A stretch of 64,000 nucleotides of DNA from Caldilineaceae bacterium bin34 (GTDB lineage: Bacteria > Chloroflexota > Anaerolineae > Caldilineales > Caldilineaceae), in contig MPMO01000003.1 of assembly GCA_002238555.1 (NCBI GenBank), forward strand, positions 98,796 to 162,795. Direction: 5' to 3'. The notes under the pieces were generated by a model that saw nothing but the letters and a program-made list of their open reading frames with translations, ran no database searches and was not told the DNA's origin. Positions 35,873 to 44,377 of the stretch are shown piece by piece (positions within the stretch are counted from its first letter, which is position 1; each line of letters starts with the position of its first letter). A program made the position numbers and the translations under genes.

Positions 35873-37579
35873 ATGCTCAGGAGCAGAACCTTCTTTCAGG
35901 AAACCGGGGTTTCCGGCTTTCTGCATCGTGCCTTCATCAAGTCGATGGGGTACGACGATCTGGACATGGACCGTCCCGTCATCGGCATTTGCAACACCTG
36001 GAGCGAACTCAACAACTGCCACGGCAACTTTCCGGAACTGATCAAGGCGGTCCGGCGCGGCGTCCTGCAGGGAGGAGGGCTTCCGCTCGAGTTTCCGACC
36101 ATCTCGCTGGGTGAGATTTTCCTGAATCCGACATCCATGTTCCTGCGCAACCTGGCCGCCATGGATACGGAGGAGATGATCCGCAGCCAGCCCCTCGATG
36201 GTGTTGTGCTGCTGGTCAATTGCGACAAGACCATTCCCGCGGCCATCATGGGCGCCCTGAGCGCGGACCTGCCAAGCATCGTCCTGTCCGGTGGGCCGAT
36301 GCTGAACGGTCATTTCAAGGGCCAGACGCTCGGAGCCTGTTCCGATTGCCGAAGGCTGACGGCCGAGTACCAGGCGGGAACCCTCTCTGCCGAAGACTAC
36401 GCGGCCGTGGAGGACGGCATAGTCCGCAGCCAGGGTCATTGCATGGTCATGGGGACGGCATCGACCATGAACTGCGTGTGCGAGGCGCTGGGCATTTCCC
36501 TGCCCGGCAACGGTGCCACGCCCGCGGTGGACAGTCGACGCCTGCGACTTGGGGTGGCCGCCGGCCGCAAAATCGTCGAGTTGGCCCGATCGGAGGTACG
36601 ACCCTCGGACATCCTGTCCCGCGCATCCTTCGAGAACGCGATTACATTGTTGTGCTCATTGGGCGGCAGCACGAATGCCGTAGTGCATCTGTGCGCAATC
36701 GCCCGTCGCATGGGACTGGCATTGGACTTGGACGTGTTTGACGGCATCAGCCGCCGAACTCCGATGCTCACCAGCCTGCGACCTTCAGGCGACTACCAGA
36801 TGGAAGAACTGTTCGAGGCCGGAGGGGTCTCCGTTGTCCTGCGACAACTCCTGCCCCTGCTCCATGGCGACGCGCTGACGGTCACGGGCCGTACGCTGGG
36901 GGAGAACGTGGCAGATGCACCGGAACCGGACGGTGTCGTGACCGCGCGGCTTGATCAACCTTTCCAACCGGAAGGCGGGCTCGCGGTTCTGAAGGGAAAT
37001 CTGGCACCGAACGGTGCTGTTATCAAACACTCGGCGGCTTCGTCCGCATTGATGCAGCACACAGGCCGGGCATTGGTGTTTCGCGACTACAACGATTTGC
37101 AGCAGAGGATCCACGCTCCCGACCTGGACGTTGACCCACACGACATTCTGGTTTTGCAGAATTCCGGACCGGTGGGAGGACCGGGCATGCCGGAAATTGG
37201 CAACCTGCCCATTCCCCGCAAGCTCCTTCAACAAGGCGTGCGCGACATGGTGCGCATTTCCGATGCCCGCATGAGCGGAACTGCGTTCGGCACGATCGTC
37301 CTCCATGTATCGCCGGAAAGCGCAGTGGGCGGCCCCTTGGCGCTGGTCGAGGACGGGGACCTTGTTGAGTTGGACGTATCGGGCCGCAGGCTGGAACTCA
37401 AGGTGTCGGAAACGGACCTGGCCCGTCGTCGCGCGAGCTGGACAGGGCCCGAACCGAATTTTGACCGGGGATACGGCCAGCTGTTTCTTCAACACGTAAC
37501 CCAGGCCGACAAGGGATGCGACTTTGATTTCCTGCACGGACGTACGCCTGTGAAGGCCGTGGAACAACCGAAGCTGTAA
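35873..37579 (+). CDS. IlvD/Edd family dehydratase
   Basis: Iron-sulfur dehydratase of the dihydroxy-acid / sugar-acid dehydratase family. ATG 35873 gives 568 residues starting MLRSRTFFQETG. Family motifs: GICNTWSELNNCHGNF, LVNCDKTIPAAIMG, LGACSDCRR, QGHCMVMGTASTMN, LCSLGGSTNAVVHL, VGGPGMPEIG, and DARMSGTAFGTIVLHVSPE. Cys residues in the CDKT, ACSDC and QGHC segments are the likely cluster ligands. The opening block (NNCHGNFPELIKAVRRGV) resembles sugar-acid dehydratases such as L-arabinonate dehydratase more than biosynthetic IlvD. No branched-chain amino acid genes are nearby. Confidence 0.9.
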   Translation: MLRSRTFFQETGVSGFLHRAFIKSMGYDDLDMDRPVIGICNTWSELNNCHGNFPELIKAVRRGVLQGGGLPLEFPTISLGEIFLNPTSMFLRNLAAMDTEEMIRSQPLDGVVLLVNCDKTIPAAIMGALSADLPSIVLSGGPMLNGHFKGQTLGACSDCRRLTAEYQAGTLSAEDYAAVEDGIVRSQGHCMVMGTASTMNCVCEALGISLPGNGATPAVDSRRLRLGVAAGRKIVELARSEVRPSDILSRASFENAITLLCSLGGSTNAVVHLCAIARRMGLALDLDVFDGISRRTPMLTSLRPSGDYQMEELFEAGGVSVVLRQLLPLLHGDALTVTGRTLGENVADAPEPDGVVTARLDQPFQPEGGLAVLKGNLAPNGAVIKHSAASSALMQHTGRALVFRDYNDLQQRIHAPDLDVDPHDILVLQNSGPVGGPGMPEIGNLPIPRKLLQQGVRDMVRISDARMSGTAFGTIVLHVSPESAVGGPLALVEDGDLVELDVSGRRLELKVSETDLARRRASWTGPEPNFDRGYGQLFLQHVTQADKGCDFDFLHGRTPVKAVEQPKL

Positions 37580-37627
37580 CCATGAACGTCACCGCAGTGC
37601 CGCAAGGATCCAAATCGGGATTTCTTC

Positions 37628-37655
37628 TTGCAAATGGCAGGTCCGGGGCTACAAT
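37628..37655 (+). promoter_or_regulatory. Promoter of tRNA-Ser
   Basis: TTGCAA (37628-37633) and TACAAT (37650-37655) are separated by 16 bases, and the mature tRNA begins 15 bases after the -10. The spacing and position suit a sigma70 promoter for tRNA-Ser and possibly the SRP RNA behind it. Confidence 0.55.
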
Positions 37656-37669
37656 GCGGCCAGCATCAA

Positions 37670-37756
<87 letters not shown>

Positions 37757-37764
37757 ACAAGTGT

Positions 37765-37927
37765 GCAGCCCGGGTGGGGTGGCACCGTTGCGTCGGCTGC
37801 TGGGTCCCGTGCAGCGAACTCGCGTGAACCCCGTCAGGACCGAGAGGTAGCAGCGGTAAACGTTGTCGTTCGGGTGACGCGGGAGTGCCTGGCGGACGGC
37901 GCAACCGTGCCATGCCCACCAGGCTGC
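37765..37927 (+). ncRNA. ffs: Signal recognition particle RNA
   Basis: The SRP domain signature GTCAGGACCGAGAGGTAGC (from 37833) matches the conserved Ffh-binding helix 8: a GNRA tetraloop (GAGA) closed by C-G pairs, with the asymmetric AGCAG internal loop at 37849-37853. The flanks pair over a long, interrupted helix: GTTGCG (37787-37792) with CGCAAC, and outward GGTGGCAC with GTGCC, and GCAGCC (37765-37770) with GGCTGC (37922-37927). The RNA binds Ffh and targets nascent membrane proteins. The ends are estimates from the pairing; the core may be nearer 100-120 bases. It sits 10 bases after tRNA-Ser. Confidence 0.85.
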
Positions 37928-37939
37928 CGCCGGCCCGAG

Positions 37940-38662
37940 TCAGCGTAGTCGGCTGACCTGTTGCTTGAGGCGCGCCACGATTTCACCCATTTCAGCCCGC
38001 GCCGCATTGTATTTCGACAAGGTTGGTTCCGAACCGCGCAAGGCCTCCAGAACCACGGTCTCCGCGGCCACGAACTCGTCGCCGATGTCCGCGATTTCGG
38101 CCGCGATGTCCACTGGCACCGTCGACACGCCGTTGCAGTCGCAGTGGAGCATGTCGTTGGGGTTGACGGTGATGCCCCCGACCCGAACCGGAACGTGGAT
38201 TTGCGGGAAATGGCAATAGCCGTGGGCCGCGATCGTACCGCTGGTAAAAACGGGGAAGCCGATGTCCCGAACCTGATCCAGGTCGCGACCGGCACCGCTG
38301 GTGATGAGGCCGACGGCACCGAATGTTTGGTAGGTGGTGCACATCACCTCGCCAAAGGTGGCTGCCACCGGCGGATCGTCCAGATCCTGGAAGACCACGA
38401 TGGGCGGCCCGGACAGGGTTTCGAACAACTCGACCTGTTCATGGTTGCCGCTGTAGCCGTCTTCCGATTCCGGGAAGCTGTCGGACCTGAAGGTGGCGGT
38501 CGCGGCAAAGCCGACGATGGGATCCATTTCGGGGAACGCCGCCATGATCCGGGCGTCCATGTAGCCGGTGTTGCGTGGCCGCACATCGAACAGTTCGATG
38601 ATGTTGCAAATGGTGGGGGTGTCGAACGTGGTCAGCTTTTCCAGAACAGAACTCGACAGCAT
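37940..38662 (-). CDS. RraA-like protein (HMG/CHA aldolase-like fold)
   Basis: ATG 38662 (after GAGG at suitable distance) gives 240 residues. The RraA/MenG-like fold is recognised by FDTPTICNIIELF near residue 12, the FGEVMCTTYQTFGAVGLITSGAGRDLDQVRD block near residue 110-140 (the Gly and Arg-Asp that bind substrate and divalent metal), FPVFTSGTIAAHG, and VNPNDMLHCDCNGV. Family members are 4-hydroxy-4-methyl-2-oxoglutarate aldolases, oxaloacetate decarboxylases or, without the catalytic residues, RNase E inhibitors. The Arg-Asp pair is kept, so an aldolase or decarboxylase is likely. The 105 codons upstream are non-coding. Confidence 0.87.
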   Translation of the reverse strand: MLSSSVLEKLTTFDTPTICNIIELFDVRPRNTGYMDARIMAAFPEMDPIVGFAATATFRSDSFPESEDGYSGNHEQVELFETLSGPPIVVFQDLDDPPVAATFGEVMCTTYQTFGAVGLITSGAGRDLDQVRDIGFPVFTSGTIAAHGYCHFPQIHVPVRVGGITVNPNDMLHCDCNGVSTVPVDIAAEIADIGDEFVAAETVVLEALRGSEPTLSKYNAARAEMGEIVARLKQQVSRLR

Positions 38663-38849
38663 GGGAAAATCCTCGCAATGGCATGGTCGGCGGAGGCCGG
38701 TGGCACAGAATTTTGCGTCAGTACAGAGCATCGGCCAAAAGCACGATGCCGAGCAGATGCCCGAGATTGCGGAATCCGGCCGCATGGGGACCGGTCGTTG
38801 GTAACATGTCAGTTGGCGACATGCCGGACTGAACGGAAGGAGCACCAAA

Positions 38850-39803
38850 ATGGGGACCAAAGCCAATGTCGCCCTCGTCAGGGGCAAGGATCGGCGCGCA
38901 TGCGCGTTTGAAGCCCTCAACCGGGTTCGGGAAGATGTCGAACCTCGCCTGCACGAGGATGTATTGCTCAAACCCAATTTTCTGTCCGACTCGGTTCAGC
39001 TCGCCTCCTCCCACGCCGACACGGTCCGCGGCGTCCTGGATTTCCTGCTCGGTTCCGATACGCCGCCCCGTCGGATATTGATCACGGAAGGCAGTGCGGG
39101 TTCGACCACCGACGCGTTTCAGCAATTCGGGTACGCCGAACTTGCGGACGAGTACGATGTGGACATCGAACTCTTCGATCTGCACAAGGAAACCCAGTGG
39201 CGGGAGACGACCATCTTCACAGCCGGGGACCGGGTCAGGACCGTCCGCATGCCGCGGACCATTCTCGATGCGCCTTGTACCTTCAGTCTGGCCCGGGCCA
39301 AAACCCACGACGTGTGTGTGGTGACGCTGTCCCTGAAGAACATGATCATGGGCACCATCGCCCAGCCGGATCGGGTACTGATGCACGGGTTCCCGTCCCA
39401 CCCGGAACGGCGCCAGCCCGTTGAGGCCAAGTACCTGAACGTAAACCTGATTCGGATTGCCCGCCACCTGGCCCCCGATGTTTCGGTCGTGGACGGTGTA
39501 ACCGGGCTGCAGGGCAACGGTCCCGGCGGCACCAATCAGGCGGATCTGGACGTGGTGGCTGCAGGTGTCGACGTGTTTGCGGTCGATGCGGTCATGACCG
39601 CAGTGATGGGGTTTGATCCGGAGCTCATGGGCACCCTGCACTACGCCCGCAAATATCGGTTGGGATGCACCCGGCCGGAGCAAATCAATGTTTTGGGGGT
39701 ACCCCTCGCGGACGTGGCCACTCGTTTTCAACCCCACGAGTCGACGCAATTGCAACTGCAGTGGCAAAAACACAACGCGGACGCGCTCTTGGCAGCCGCC
39801 TGA
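38850..39803 (+). CDS. DUF362 domain protein
   Basis: This 317-residue protein begins at ATG 38850 behind GGAAGGAGCACC. DUF362 features: DVLLKPNFLSD near residue 38-48, ILITEGSAGSTT, ARAKTHDVCVVTLSLKNMIMGTI near 155-177 (conserved Lys-x-His and KN-x2-G), VVDGVTGLQGNGPGG, and AVDAVMTAVMGFDP. Family members are often fused to ferredoxin domains; none is present here. Its biochemical role is not established. It is divergent from the RraA-like gene across 187 bases that include a CATGTC/GACATG inverted repeat at 38805-38823. Confidence 0.88.
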   Translation: MGTKANVALVRGKDRRACAFEALNRVREDVEPRLHEDVLLKPNFLSDSVQLASSHADTVRGVLDFLLGSDTPPRRILITEGSAGSTTDAFQQFGYAELADEYDVDIELFDLHKETQWRETTIFTAGDRVRTVRMPRTILDAPCTFSLARAKTHDVCVVTLSLKNMIMGTIAQPDRVLMHGFPSHPERRQPVEAKYLNVNLIRIARHLAPDVSVVDGVTGLQGNGPGGTNQADLDVVAAGVDVFAVDAVMTAVMGFDPELMGTLHYARKYRLGCTRPEQINVLGVPLADVATRFQPHESTQLQLQWQKHNADALLAAA

Positions 39804-39858
39804 CCCGATTCTCGATTCCGCGACAATCCTTCACGTCAGGCTCTGAGGAGAACACACC

Positions 39859-40077
39859 GTGAAATACACCATGCAAACCAGGATTGGCGAACTCATCAAC
39901 AACGCGCGCGCCAAGCAAATCCTTGAACGACATCTGCCAGGAGCCACGTCCCACCCGCAGCTGCATATGGCGTTGGGCATGACCCTGATGGAAATATCCA
40001 CCTATCCCGAGGCGGGTTTGACCCAGGCAAAGCTCCAGGCCTTGCTGGCGGACCTGAATCGCGAGAAGCCGGCCTGA
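39859..40077 (+). CDS. 72-aa protein resembling the C-terminal module of GH3 beta-glucosidases
   Basis: ATG 39859 follows CTGAGGAGAACACACC and gives 72 residues, all one small helical module: RIGELINNARAKQILERHLP, HPQLHMALGMTLMEISTYP, GLTQAKLQALLADLN. The GH3 enzyme at 45421-48138 ends with a similar arrangement (APQIRMVMGHGLS, IRQVAAYVP, LLTTQVLAGFAELL). I believe this module also occurs at the C-terminus of other GH3 enzymes, here standing alone. Function unknown; perhaps a protein-interaction domain. Confidence 0.7.
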   Translation: MKYTMQTRIGELINNARAKQILERHLPGATSHPQLHMALGMTLMEISTYPEAGLTQAKLQALLADLNREKPA

Positions 40078-40110
40078 TCCCATGCCCCGGTCAATTGTGG
40101 TACCCGGGAC

Positions 40111-41541
40111 TTGACGGCCCGCCGTTCCACAAACATCCGCCAGGACTTCCCCAACCTGGGCTCGGCCATACAGGCCCTGAGCAGTCGCGCCAAGCGGTTG
40201 GCCGGTCGGCTCTGGACCTACGGCCTCGACAATCGAACAAACATTCGGCCAGCCGTGGGTTGGCCGTTGTGGCTGGTGCCGTTTCTCCTTGCGGCCCAGT
40301 TGGTTTCGCCCGGCGGTCTGTGGCTGGCATTGGCAATTGCGTTGACACTGATTTATGGGACTGCCTACGCTTGGGTCCGGATTCAAATTGCCCAACTCGA
40401 GTTCGGGTGCACAATGCCAAGCCGGCTAACCATGGTCGGCGACACAGTCGAAGTCCAGTGTCGGGTCGCCAATCCAAGCTCCCTGCCGATCATTTGGTGC
40501 GAATTCCTCGACTCGGCCAGCCTGCGCTTCCGATTTGCCGCCAATAGAGTGGTGGCGTGTCCGGACCGAGCCTCCACCGAGTGGACCGAAACGGTTTTGT
40601 GCCAAAGACGTGGCTGGCTGCGCCTCGGGCCGGTGCGACTAAGACTCGGTGATCCACTGGGCCTGATGGAAGGCACCAGGACATTCGCACAGCAACACGA
40701 GATCCTGGTGTATCCCCGCATTGTGCGGTTGCCGGAGTGCAGTCTGGTCCAACAGATTCAGAGCGGAAGCTGGCGCCAGCGACGACGGCTCCAAGGTGCG
40801 GTCAAGGCTCCGATTCTGCGCGAATACACCCCCTCCGACAGTCTGCGGCATGTCCACTGGCCATCCACGGCGCGGCGCGGGGAACTCACGGTCACCGAAC
40901 TGGAAACCGAACCCGGGGTCAGCATGACGGTCGCTCTCGACCTGGAGAATTCGGCGCATGTCGGCGACGGCCCGACGGGCACACTCGAATTTTCGATTAT
41001 GATTGCCGGCAGTCTGGTCGCCCAGGTTCTGGACACCCGCGACCAGTCTCGTTGTGGCTTGCTGTGCGCCGGCTCGGACAATGCGATCGAGCTGTTTTCT
41101 CCTGTGCAGGGCCCGCGTCTGCTTTGGCACGTGGTTCATGCCCTTGCAGGGATCGCGCCGGGTGAGGTGACATTGGCCAATCTGCTGAACCGAACGCGCA
41201 GGGAACTGAGCCAGGCCCGAGGCAACTCTGTCATGGTAGTGGCGGCGTTCCCCTCCAGCCCCGGCCAGGTGGCATTGATGGAGGCTTGGGTTTCGGAACT
41301 GGCGTCACTGCAACAGGCGGGAGTGGCCTGTGGCGTAATCCTTTGCCGGTTCGGCTCCGGTGAGCCGGATGTGACGCTCCCCGGTCCGGTTGAAACGGCT
41401 TTGGCCGCGTTCGAACCCAGGGTTTTCGATACGTCCACCGTGTTTGAACCGGTTTTGACCCATCGGCGGCAAACCACGCGCTACATCACCACGCCTTTCG
41501 GCGGTACTGTGGCGGTGACGGAACAGGAGCTGGTTGGATGA
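40111..41541 (+). CDS. DUF58 domain membrane protein
   Basis: This 476-residue protein starts at TTG 40111 (no in-frame ATG close by). Two hydrophobic spans (about residues 50-66 and 70-88) precede a large cytosolic region. The DUF58 signature is at ILREYTPSDSLRHVHWPSTA near residue 232-251, followed by a VWA-like fold (MTVALDLENSA, MIAGSLVAQVLD). DUF58 proteins usually act with a MoxR ATPase and a transglutaminase-like partner. Here the partner follows with an ATGA overlap at 41538-41541, but no MoxR gene is visible. Probably an envelope or complex-assembly function. Confidence 0.88.
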   Translation: MTARRSTNIRQDFPNLGSAIQALSSRAKRLAGRLWTYGLDNRTNIRPAVGWPLWLVPFLLAAQLVSPGGLWLALAIALTLIYGTAYAWVRIQIAQLEFGCTMPSRLTMVGDTVEVQCRVANPSSLPIIWCEFLDSASLRFRFAANRVVACPDRASTEWTETVLCQRRGWLRLGPVRLRLGDPLGLMEGTRTFAQQHEILVYPRIVRLPECSLVQQIQSGSWRQRRRLQGAVKAPILREYTPSDSLRHVHWPSTARRGELTVTELETEPGVSMTVALDLENSAHVGDGPTGTLEFSIMIAGSLVAQVLDTRDQSRCGLLCAGSDNAIELFSPVQGPRLLWHVVHALAGIAPGEVTLANLLNRTRRELSQARGNSVMVVAAFPSSPGQVALMEAWVSELASLQQAGVACGVILCRFGSGEPDVTLPGPVETALAAFEPRVFDTSTVFEPVLTHRRQTTRYITTPFGGTVAVTEQELVG

Positions 41542-43907
41542 CCGTTCTCTCGCCAGACCGTCCGCGAGATCCCGGTCCGCATCAGGACGCGACGTTGGGC
41601 CACAGGATTCAGGATCTTCTTGATCGGTGGTACAGGCCGCAGACCGGGCGCGTGACCGTATTCCTGCTGGTTGCCCTCCAGTTGGGTATCCCGTCGGTAC
41701 TGCGGTCCGCCGAGTGGGTCGACTTCGGCACGGCGAGCCTTGCACCGGAGTGGTTGACCGCGGGCGGGATGCTCGCCGGTTGGCTGACCGCCCGTGTTGG
41801 AACTCTGGCATCGGGCCGGCTGGCCAGAATCACCGGCCTGTTGGTTGCCGTGGGAGCCATGCTCCTGGGGTGCCTGCTGCTCCTCCAACAGTTGACCGGG
41901 ATGGTGAGCAAGATTGCGGATTGGTCTCCCGCATCTACCAACGAGGCGCCCATGGCCGTCGTTGCCTTGGAGTTGTGGTCGCACGCCGTAGCGGAGATCG
42001 GGTCTTCGCTGCAGGGCTTGGGCGGTCGGGTTGATTTCTGGCTGCAAGGCGTCCGCGGGCCGGGAGCCCAACAGGACGACCTGATTTTCATTGGCATTTG
42101 TGGTTTGGTCCTGTTTCTGGTGGCGTTCCATGCCACTTGGATGACATTGTCCGAACGGCCAGTCCTGTACGGCCTGTTGCCCTCCGTCGCATTGACCGCA
42201 TTCATCGTGTTCTACAGCCAGGGGTCCAGATTGAGCGCGGTTGCCTACCTGGCCGGCATGCTCATGCTGTACGCCTGGCAAGGGCATCGGCACCAGAAGG
42301 CATCGTGGGACGACCGCGGCATGGACTACCCGGAAAGCCTGGTATTGGATCGGGCCCTGGGAGCGCTTGCCATGTTGGCCATGATGGTGGTTCTGGCATC
42401 GGTTGCGCCGTCCATCAACGTCCGCGAAATCCAACGATGGGTCAACTCCATTCTCCACCCGGTGGACACGGTCACGACCGATATGGGCAGCCGCATGTTC
42501 CCCGAGATGCAGAACAAGTTCCACGGCCGCCGTCAGTCCGAGGCGGGCGGCCTGCCAAACTCGTTTCTACTCGGCACGCCGCCGGAAATCACCAACACTC
42601 TGGCCCTGACGGTGACCACCGGCAGCAGGCTCGATGAATCGGTCGGCTTCTACATGCGGGCCAAGACGTTTCAGCATTACGACGGACGGGGGTGGTCGAA
42701 CCCCGACAGCCGGATGGATGCCCGCATCGAGCCCAATGCGGACCTGGCTCCGGCCTTGTATCCGCATGTACTCCCGGTCTGGCAGTCCGTTACGCGCCAC
42801 AATCAGTCCTCCCTGTTGTACGCGATTCCCGAACCGGTGCGCGCCACGGTATCGCTTGCGCCCGAGCGGGATACAGGCGGTACGGCCCTTTTCTACCGCG
42901 CTGGTGGCCAGCAGAGTTACAACGTCCTGTCCAACATCCCGAGGTTGGGCGAGGATGTTCTGGCATCGGTGATGTTGGACAGCGTGGCCGGATCCATCGA
43001 CGAATACCTGCTCGGGTACCTGCAGTTGCCGGACACCGTCAGTGATCAGACCAGGACCTTGGCCTCCCAACTGGTGTCGGGACACTCGACGCTCTACGGC
43101 CTCGGCCTGGCGGTCGAGGCCCACCTCAGGGAATACCCGTACGACCTTGAGGTCAGCCTTCCCGGGCCCGAGGTGGAGGATGTAGCCCACCACTTTCTGT
43201 TTGATCTCAAGCGAGGCTACTGCGACTACTACACCACGGCGTTTGTCGTGTTGATGAGGCTCGCGGGGATACCGACAAAGTTCACCATCGGATATGCGCC
43301 CGGCTACTTCGAGCCATACGCCGAGGAGTGGACATTCACCGACGCCCAGGCCCACGCATGGCCGGAAGTGTGGTTCCCCGGTTTGGGATGGATTCCCTTC
43401 GAACCCACTGCCGGGCGGGCCGGGCTTGACCGAGCCTTTGTTGCTCCGGCTGAACTTCAAGGCGGCCTGACGGACGGCACGGTGCTTGACGGGGCGGACA
43501 TGTCCGCCCCGTCGGCTGGCGGTTTCAGTTCCCAATCGCTGTTTTGGCTCCTGTTCCTGGTTCCGGCGGGCTACGTTGCCTGGCGGGTATTCGAGCGACG
43601 GAGCCGAGGGGATGCCTGGCTGTTGTTGTTGGGATGGGGCGCCCGCATAGGTTCGCCCAAGCATCCAGCCGATACCGAGACGGAGTACCTGACCAGGATG
43701 GAAGGGACTCTGCAAACCGAGCACAGAATGTCCGCCGACGCCCATCGTTTCATGGGCAGGGCTCTGAGAGGCGTGGCGGCCAGCATTGTCCTGCTGCGCT
43801 ATGCACGGGGGATCGAGCCCGCGAACGAGGAGGTGTTCACCGGCAATGTGCGCCTGATCGTCAGTAGATTGCAACGGCTTTGGATTCGTCGCAAGCTGAG
43901 GGTATGA
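41538..43907 (+). CDS. TgpA-like membrane transglutaminase/protease
   Basis: This 789-residue protein is translationally coupled to the DUF58 gene. The N-terminal part has about six to seven transmembrane spans (between about residues 35 and 300), then an extracytoplasmic transglutaminase core. The catalytic cysteine is C562 in KRGYCDYYTTAFVVLMR, the histidine is H606 in DAQAHAWPEVWFPG, and the acid position reads WIPFEPTAG. A last transmembrane helix (about 665-685) precedes a cytosolic tail with a DUF4129-like C-terminus. TgpA of Pseudomonas aeruginosa is an essential homologue of similar plan. All catalytic residues are present. Confidence 0.92.
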   Translation: MTVLSPDRPRDPGPHQDATLGHRIQDLLDRWYRPQTGRVTVFLLVALQLGIPSVLRSAEWVDFGTASLAPEWLTAGGMLAGWLTARVGTLASGRLARITGLLVAVGAMLLGCLLLLQQLTGMVSKIADWSPASTNEAPMAVVALELWSHAVAEIGSSLQGLGGRVDFWLQGVRGPGAQQDDLIFIGICGLVLFLVAFHATWMTLSERPVLYGLLPSVALTAFIVFYSQGSRLSAVAYLAGMLMLYAWQGHRHQKASWDDRGMDYPESLVLDRALGALAMLAMMVVLASVAPSINVREIQRWVNSILHPVDTVTTDMGSRMFPEMQNKFHGRRQSEAGGLPNSFLLGTPPEITNTLALTVTTGSRLDESVGFYMRAKTFQHYDGRGWSNPDSRMDARIEPNADLAPALYPHVLPVWQSVTRHNQSSLLYAIPEPVRATVSLAPERDTGGTALFYRAGGQQSYNVLSNIPRLGEDVLASVMLDSVAGSIDEYLLGYLQLPDTVSDQTRTLASQLVSGHSTLYGLGLAVEAHLREYPYDLEVSLPGPEVEDVAHHFLFDLKRGYCDYYTTAFVVLMRLAGIPTKFTIGYAPGYFEPYAEEWTFTDAQAHAWPEVWFPGLGWIPFEPTAGRAGLDRAFVAPAELQGGLTDGTVLDGADMSAPSAGGFSSQSLFWLLFLVPAGYVAWRVFERRSRGDAWLLLLGWGARIGSPKHPADTETEYLTRMEGTLQTEHRMSADAHRFMGRALRGVAASIVLLRYARGIEPANEEVFTGNVRLIVSRLQRLWIRRKLRV

Positions 43908-44134
43908 CCTGAACCTCCCAATCCTGCGGCACCGCGCTCAAAGGGATGCATGCCGGACAGCACAGGGACAAGTCCCACGAACTTGGGAGGGCGGGACCAT
44001 CGAGACCATACTCCTTGCGCCTTGTGAACTTGACCTCCGACCGGTATGGCACCATGTCACATGCCGGCCTCGTAGGCGCAGGATGCGTCGCAAGACCTTG
44101 AAGGACCACACCCCATTGCAGGGGACAAGGACAC

Positions 44135-44275
44135 ATGACACCCTGGCATGAACACGTACCGGAACGGTACCGAGTGGCCATCGGATTGTTCCTGGTACCG
44201 GTGGCCCTGCTGCTCGCGCTGGTGTTCTTGAACTGGCTGTTTCCCAAGCCAAACCGATCTGCGGGCAGGGACTAA
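44135..44275 (+). CDS. 46-aa single-pass membrane peptide
   Basis: ATG 44135 follows GGGGACAAGGACAC and opens 46 codons to TAA 44273. The peptide starts MTPWHEHVPERYRVAIG, has one hydrophobic helix (LFLVPVALLLALVFLNWLF, residues 19-37), and ends in a basic tail (PKPNRSAGRD). This three-part design is typical of real small membrane proteins. It lies in the gap between the TgpA-like gene and the second PhyH gene and may be the last member of the DUF58/TgpA group. No family recognised. Confidence 0.55.
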   Translation: MTPWHEHVPERYRVAIGLFLVPVALLLALVFLNWLFPKPNRSAGRD

Positions 44276-44377
44276 AATCAACCAGCCGGTGGTTCTCGAA
44301 GGTCGCCCTGCGTCCCCGGGCCGGTGCATGCGCGTTCCGCCACGGTTGATTGTCCGCACAGCGACAGGCACATCTCC

